From Polychytrium aggregatum (Eukaryota > Chytridiomycota > Chytridiomycetes > Polychytriales): 27,023 nucleotides of DNA. A program made the position numbers and the translations under genes. Below, piece by piece: positions 24,492-27,023 of this stretch. Location: the NCBI RefSeq assembly GCF_025602895.1, contig NW_026516519.1, positions 1-27,023 of the forward strand, written 5' to 3'. The notes beneath the pieces were generated by a model, which worked only from the letters and a program-made list of their open reading frames with translations, ran no database searches and was not told the DNA's origin. Numbering within the stretch: the stretch's first letter is position 1; each line of letters begins with the position of its first letter.

Positions 24492-24498
24492 TTTTTTT
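24492..24498 (+). promoter_or_regulatory. T7 run 28 nt before the protease start
   Basis: CGTTTTTTTCGCAG lies in the divergent gap between the coiled-coil gene and the protease. No plus-strand gene ends upstream here, so this T-run cannot be a terminator of a preceding gene. That favours the promoter reading for the set. Confidence 0.4.
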
Positions 24499-24526
24499 CG
24501 CAGCCTCTCTCCAGTCTACCGCATCA

Positions 24527-25402
24527 ATGACCGACGAAGACACTCTGTTTGAGCACGACACCACTGCCGACGAGACCATCGTGCCAGATTTCGCCATATG
24601 CTCGAGCTGTGCCCCGACATCCAATGGTGACCAATATAGCTGCTATTCGGACGAGCAGCTCCAATTGCTTCTACGAATCTTCAACGAAGGACATGACCGC
24701 TTTCGAACGCGCTCCGATGCGATCGCCAAGCTGCAAGAAACCTTTCCCGACAAGGATCAACGATATTGGCTCCGGCGCGCACTGCAACTCTATCCGCAAC
24801 TTGTGCTCGCGCAGGAGGAAAAGCGAATGCTCCGCAAGATGCAAAAGACCGTCTTTCGTCCTGCACCGCCCAAGAGCTGGCTCTGGACGATGCACATAGA
24901 CAACGTATTGAAGCAGTACGCCGAGTTGGGAAATTTCAAGTATTGGGGAGCACTGCCATGTGACTGGTTTGCGCTTGGGTTGCTGAAATTCAACCCCGAC
25001 CCCACCCGCAAGAATGCGATTGTGTTCAACACCGACCCGACAGACAAGCCAGGTGAGCACTGGGTTGCCCTCGTGATCCAGTATAGCAAGCGAAAGCAGC
25101 TGTGGTACGGTGAGTTTTTCGATTCGACGGGAAAGCTCCCCAGCCAGTATCCAAAATACCGGCGCCATCGCTTCATACAGGAGTTCATCGATCAACACTG
25201 TGGTATATGTCGATACAACACCACCGCTCATCAATCTGGTGACAGTGAGTGTGGCGTCTATGCAATCTATTTTGTCCTGCAGGTCTGCTTGATGGGGGCG
25301 TCTCTGAATGAAATCAACCATAAGATCATATACGACGACGATATATCCACCTTCCGCGAGCTTTTCTTTGACAACATCAACGACGTTGGCAGAAAATTTT
25401 GA
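24527..25402 (+). CDS. Adenain/Ulp1-type cysteine protease (giant-virus maturation protease-like)
   Basis: 291 residues from the ATG at 24527. The catalytic series is complete and in the order of clan CE: H178 (GEHWVALVI), D199 (FFDSTG), Q236 (HQSG) and C242 (GDSECGVYAIYFVL). Before it lies the region typical of the nucleocytoviral branch (SWLWTMHIDNVLKQY...FKYWGALPCDW, about 120-150), and the end (DDISTFRELFFDNI) corresponds to that group's terminal motif. In adenoviruses, African swine fever virus and mimiviruses such enzymes cut core-protein precursors after Gly-Gly during particle maturation; cellular Ulp1 members cut SUMO. The length is near that of viral members and there is no long N-terminal extension as in cellular SENPs. 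An upstream ATG (24428) would add 33 residues over the promoter gap and is disfavoured. The basic protein follows after 30 bases. Confidence 0.9.
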   Translation: MTDEDTLFEHDTTADETIVPDFAICSSCAPTSNGDQYSCYSDEQLQLLLRIFNEGHDRFRTRSDAIAKLQETFPDKDQRYWLRRALQLYPQLVLAQEEKRMLRKMQKTVFRPAPPKSWLWTMHIDNVLKQYAELGNFKYWGALPCDWFALGLLKFNPDPTRKNAIVFNTDPTDKPGEHWVALVIQYSKRKQLWYGEFFDSTGKLPSQYPKYRRHRFIQEFIDQHCGICRYNTTAHQSGDSECGVYAIYFVLQVCLMGASLNEINHKIIYDDDISTFRELFFDNINDVGRKF

Positions 25403-25432
25403 GCAACCAAAGGCAGTACAACCTGTGAAACA

Positions 25433-25849
25433 ATGAGACTCACTGTACGAAAGAACACCGGATCCACCAACAAGAAGAGCAAGACCAAGCAGCAGCGCCG
25501 CAAGACACAGGTCTCCAAGACCCGAAAAGGCGGCAGTACACACTCCCATGTGCGTAAAACCAGAACGCGACCATCGAAAGGGTCTTTGAGTAGTAAGAAA
25601 GGGCGACCAGTGTCCGGAAAGAAAAGATTGATGTCACAGCTTCGCGGGGGTGTGTCAAGTGGCCATGGTAAGCCGTCCGATACTCTGGCATCGAAGACCA
25701 GGGTGGGTACAAGTTGTTCGATGGTTGCCAAGAGGTGTTCGTGGCCGCGCAAGAGTCAACCCGCTGTGGCCATTGGGCGCAAATCTCTGTCGGAGTGGTA
25801 CGGGCAGTATGCTGGCTGTCTCCTCGACAGTGTTGGAGAAAAACTCTAA
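25433..25849 (+). CDS. Very basic protein with candidate protease site LRGG|V
   Basis: 138 residues from the ATG at 25433. Residues 1-66 are nearly all Lys, Arg, Ser, Thr and Gly (KKSKTKQQRRKTQVSKTRKGG and similar), a profile of DNA-condensing core proteins. At 70-73 stands LRGG followed by V, which fits the [M/I/L]-x-G-G|X rule of adenain-type proteases; it is the only such site in the protein. The remaining 65 residues are less basic and end in SLSEWYGQYAGCLLDSVGEKL. Adenovirus pX/mu has the same plan, with a basic arm ending in MRGG|. The gene lies 30 bases after the protease on the same strand, so enzyme and substrate may be neighbours. No homology to pX is claimed; composition and motif are the evidence. 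Confidence 0.7.
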   Translation: MRLTVRKNTGSTNKKSKTKQQRRKTQVSKTRKGGSTHSHVRKTRTRPSKGSLSSKKGRPVSGKKRLMSQLRGGVSSGHGKPSDTLASKTRVGTSCSMVAKRCSWPRKSQPAVAIGRKSLSEWYGQYAGCLLDSVGEKL

Positions 25850-25911
25850 AGGAAAAAATACTATATATCTGTAGAACTCGCGTGGGTCCGACAACGAAAC
25901 ACGCATTCACG

Positions 25912-26844
25912 ATGCCAGAGGTCAAGCTTGAAACCGCCCAGTCCTGCCCGATCTGTATGAGGGATGTCACGTCCGTCAACCAATTCGCTGGCTGCACCCA
26001 TTTCGTGTGCCGCCCATGCTACAAAGTCCTGGTCGAGGGCTCGTACAAGTGTGTCATTTGCAGAACCAGCTTCTACAACGACACCCAGATGTACCGCGCC
26101 TGGCATCGCACACGCAAGCATCTCTACAACCGCCTCCGTGTCTGCATGCGAAACATCGAGATGCTCCGGGATATGACCCGTGAGATGAGTTGGATGAACA
26201 CTACCGATCCACTGGCTCACTCACCTGCCCTTGTGCGACTGATGTTGGATTTGGTCACCTTGAGTCTCAATTCTGGCCTGATGCATCTCACTCCGATGGA
26301 GCGCGGTCATGCGGTCACCTCGAATGATATCGATATGCTGTACAATTGGCTCCAGTGCATGTCTGGTGATCGTACCGTCCATGTTGGTATCGATATCGGT
26401 GCAGATCAGTCCGCCGACGTCATGAGGATCTTCAGCACAGTCCTGAGCCGAGTCGCTAACTCTCCCCCTACAACTGTGACTACAACCGGAGCCGGTGACG
26501 GAAGCGGAGTTGCTACCACACCGGGCATGCCTGTGACTTCCCAGTCACCTCCAACCACGAGCACGCTTGCACTGACCTTTGACAGCTACATGTCCCCGCA
26601 GCTCGATATATTGGCGCCGTTCACTGCCGTCGCTCCTACAAACAGTGTCCCTGCCAACACGACAACCACAACCACGACCACGACCCATGATAATCCCTCG
26701 CGAGTCGTCGTTCGCCGCACCACCCGGATCATCCGCAACCCTCCCCCGAGTGCGCAGCACATTCGCTTCGATGCCAGCAACGAACTCAACGCCGGCTTGC
26801 TCGATATTGACGAGTCTTCCGACGACTATGATGGCGTCCTCTGA
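25912..26844 (+). CDS. RING-finger protein, probable E3 ubiquitin ligase
   Basis: 310 residues from the ATG at 25912, the first true ATG of a frame open further upstream. Residues 12-55 form a C3HC4 RING: CPIC, then CTHFVCRPC, then CVIC. All eight zinc ligands are present, as is the Ile after the first Cys-x (CPI) that contacts E2 enzymes. A helical region (about 60-160) and a Thr/Pro/Ser-rich low-complexity linker with a poly-Thr tract (about 245-255) follow. A basic segment (RVVVRRTTRIIRNPP) and an acidic tail (DIDESSDDYD) end the protein. Upstream lies a TATA-like ACTATATATCT (25859-25869), 42 bases before the ATG. It lies in tandem with the protease and basic genes. Confidence 0.88.
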   Translation: MPEVKLETAQSCPICMRDVTSVNQFAGCTHFVCRPCYKVLVEGSYKCVICRTSFYNDTQMYRAWHRTRKHLYNRLRVCMRNIEMLRDMTREMSWMNTTDPLAHSPALVRLMLDLVTLSLNSGLMHLTPMERGHAVTSNDIDMLYNWLQCMSGDRTVHVGIDIGADQSADVMRIFSTVLSRVANSPPTTVTTTGAGDGSGVATTPGMPVTSQSPPTTSTLALTFDSYMSPQLDILAPFTAVAPTNSVPANTTTTTTTTTHDNPSRVVVRRTTRIIRNPPPSAQHIRFDASNELNAGLLDIDESSDDYDGVL

Positions 26845-27023
26845 AACGAGAGCCACCCACAGAGTTCCTGGTTTTGCTTTTGGGATGACGCCCCCCGTTT
26901 TTGCCACTCTTGCTCTTCTTCTGTGAGCCATCGAGCTTTGCATTTGTGCTCACCCAGAGCTCTGCCATGTTTTGTGGTTTCCCATCAATGAACAGCACCC
27001 CAGATGCATCGCCATACGTGTCC
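26786..27023 (-). CDS. Basic C-terminal end of an unknown protein, partial at window edge
   Basis: The minus strand is open from the window edge to a TGA at 26788-26786, about 78 codons. The first part looks folded (TYGDASGVLFIDGKPQNMAELW), the rest is rich in Lys, Arg, Ser and Gly (SQKKSKSGKNGGRHPKSKTRNS...HHSRRKTRQYRASRR). Its last 59 bases overlap, tail to tail, the end of the RING gene. Since the frame is cut by the window edge and composition alone supports it, it could still be a shadow; the ordered stretch outside the overlap speaks for a real gene. Confidence 0.45.
   Translation of the reverse strand, partial: DTYGDASGVLFIDGKPQNMAELWVSTNAKLDGSQKKSKSGKNGGRHPKSKTRNSVGGSRFRGRHHSRRKTRQYRASRR

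Noticed and set aside
24428..24526. Earlier ATG for the protease
   Set aside because: It overlaps the divergent gene's start codon and leaves no promoter; family similarity begins well after 24527.
1..27023. CRISPR arrays, rRNA, clear tRNA genes, bacterial operon signals
   Set aside because: No spaced direct repeats, cloverleafs or ribosomal sequence were seen; the only long direct repeats are the two LTR pairs.

Overview
The window reads as eukaryotic nuclear DNA, most plausibly from an early-diverging fungus or a protist. It carries a compact block of intronless genes with a nucleocytoplasmic large DNA virus (giant virus) flavour, interrupted by two nested, very young chromodomain Ty3/gypsy retrotransposons (chromoviruses). 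No host species can be named from the sequence alone.

Layout. 1-196 is the edge of a TPR gene (minus). 456-3459 holds three plus-strand genes: a degenerate protein kinase, a Lys/Arg-rich repeat protein, and the 5' half of an F-box-like/Sel1-like gene. That gene is cut at 3459/15008 by chromovirus 1 (3460-15007, plus strand, 309-bp LTRs, TSD ACGAC) and resumes in the same frame at 15013-15987. Chromovirus 1 is itself interrupted near the end of pol by chromovirus 2 (8561-14636, minus strand, 419-bp LTRs, TSD AGGAG). By eye both LTR pairs are identical, so both insertions are recent. Each element has gag and pol in a -1 relationship, with the same slippery heptamer G_GGA_AAC in correct phase followed at 7-8 nt by a hairpin. 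Element 1 has a primer-binding site fitting an initiator-type tRNA. Element 2 has none, but carries a 12-nt self-complementary match suggesting Tf1/sushi-like self-priming.

15988-27023 is tightly packed, with gaps often of 10-60 bp, some overlapping 3' ends and no visible introns: a large Sel1-repeat protein, an LRR protein, an acidic protein, a ParBc_2-like protein, a small membrane protein, a possible F-box-like protein, a second LRR protein, a Gly/Ser-rich protein, a coiled-coil protein with a PKKKRK nuclear signal, an adenain/Ulp1-type cysteine protease of the kind giant viruses use for virion maturation, a very basic protein with one candidate cleavage site for such a protease (LRGG|V), a RING-finger protein, and the edge of a basic-tailed protein. 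Five of these genes have a T6-T7 run 20-35 nt before the start codon, a possible shared promoter element.

Working model (inference): an endogenised giant-virus segment, or a virus-derived island, hit after arrival in a nucleus by two chromoviruses. The protease plus its adjacent basic candidate substrate is the strongest functional pair. No hallmark capsid, packaging ATPase or DNA polymerase gene lies in this window, so the viral assignment rests on the protease, the gene density and the gene repertoire.
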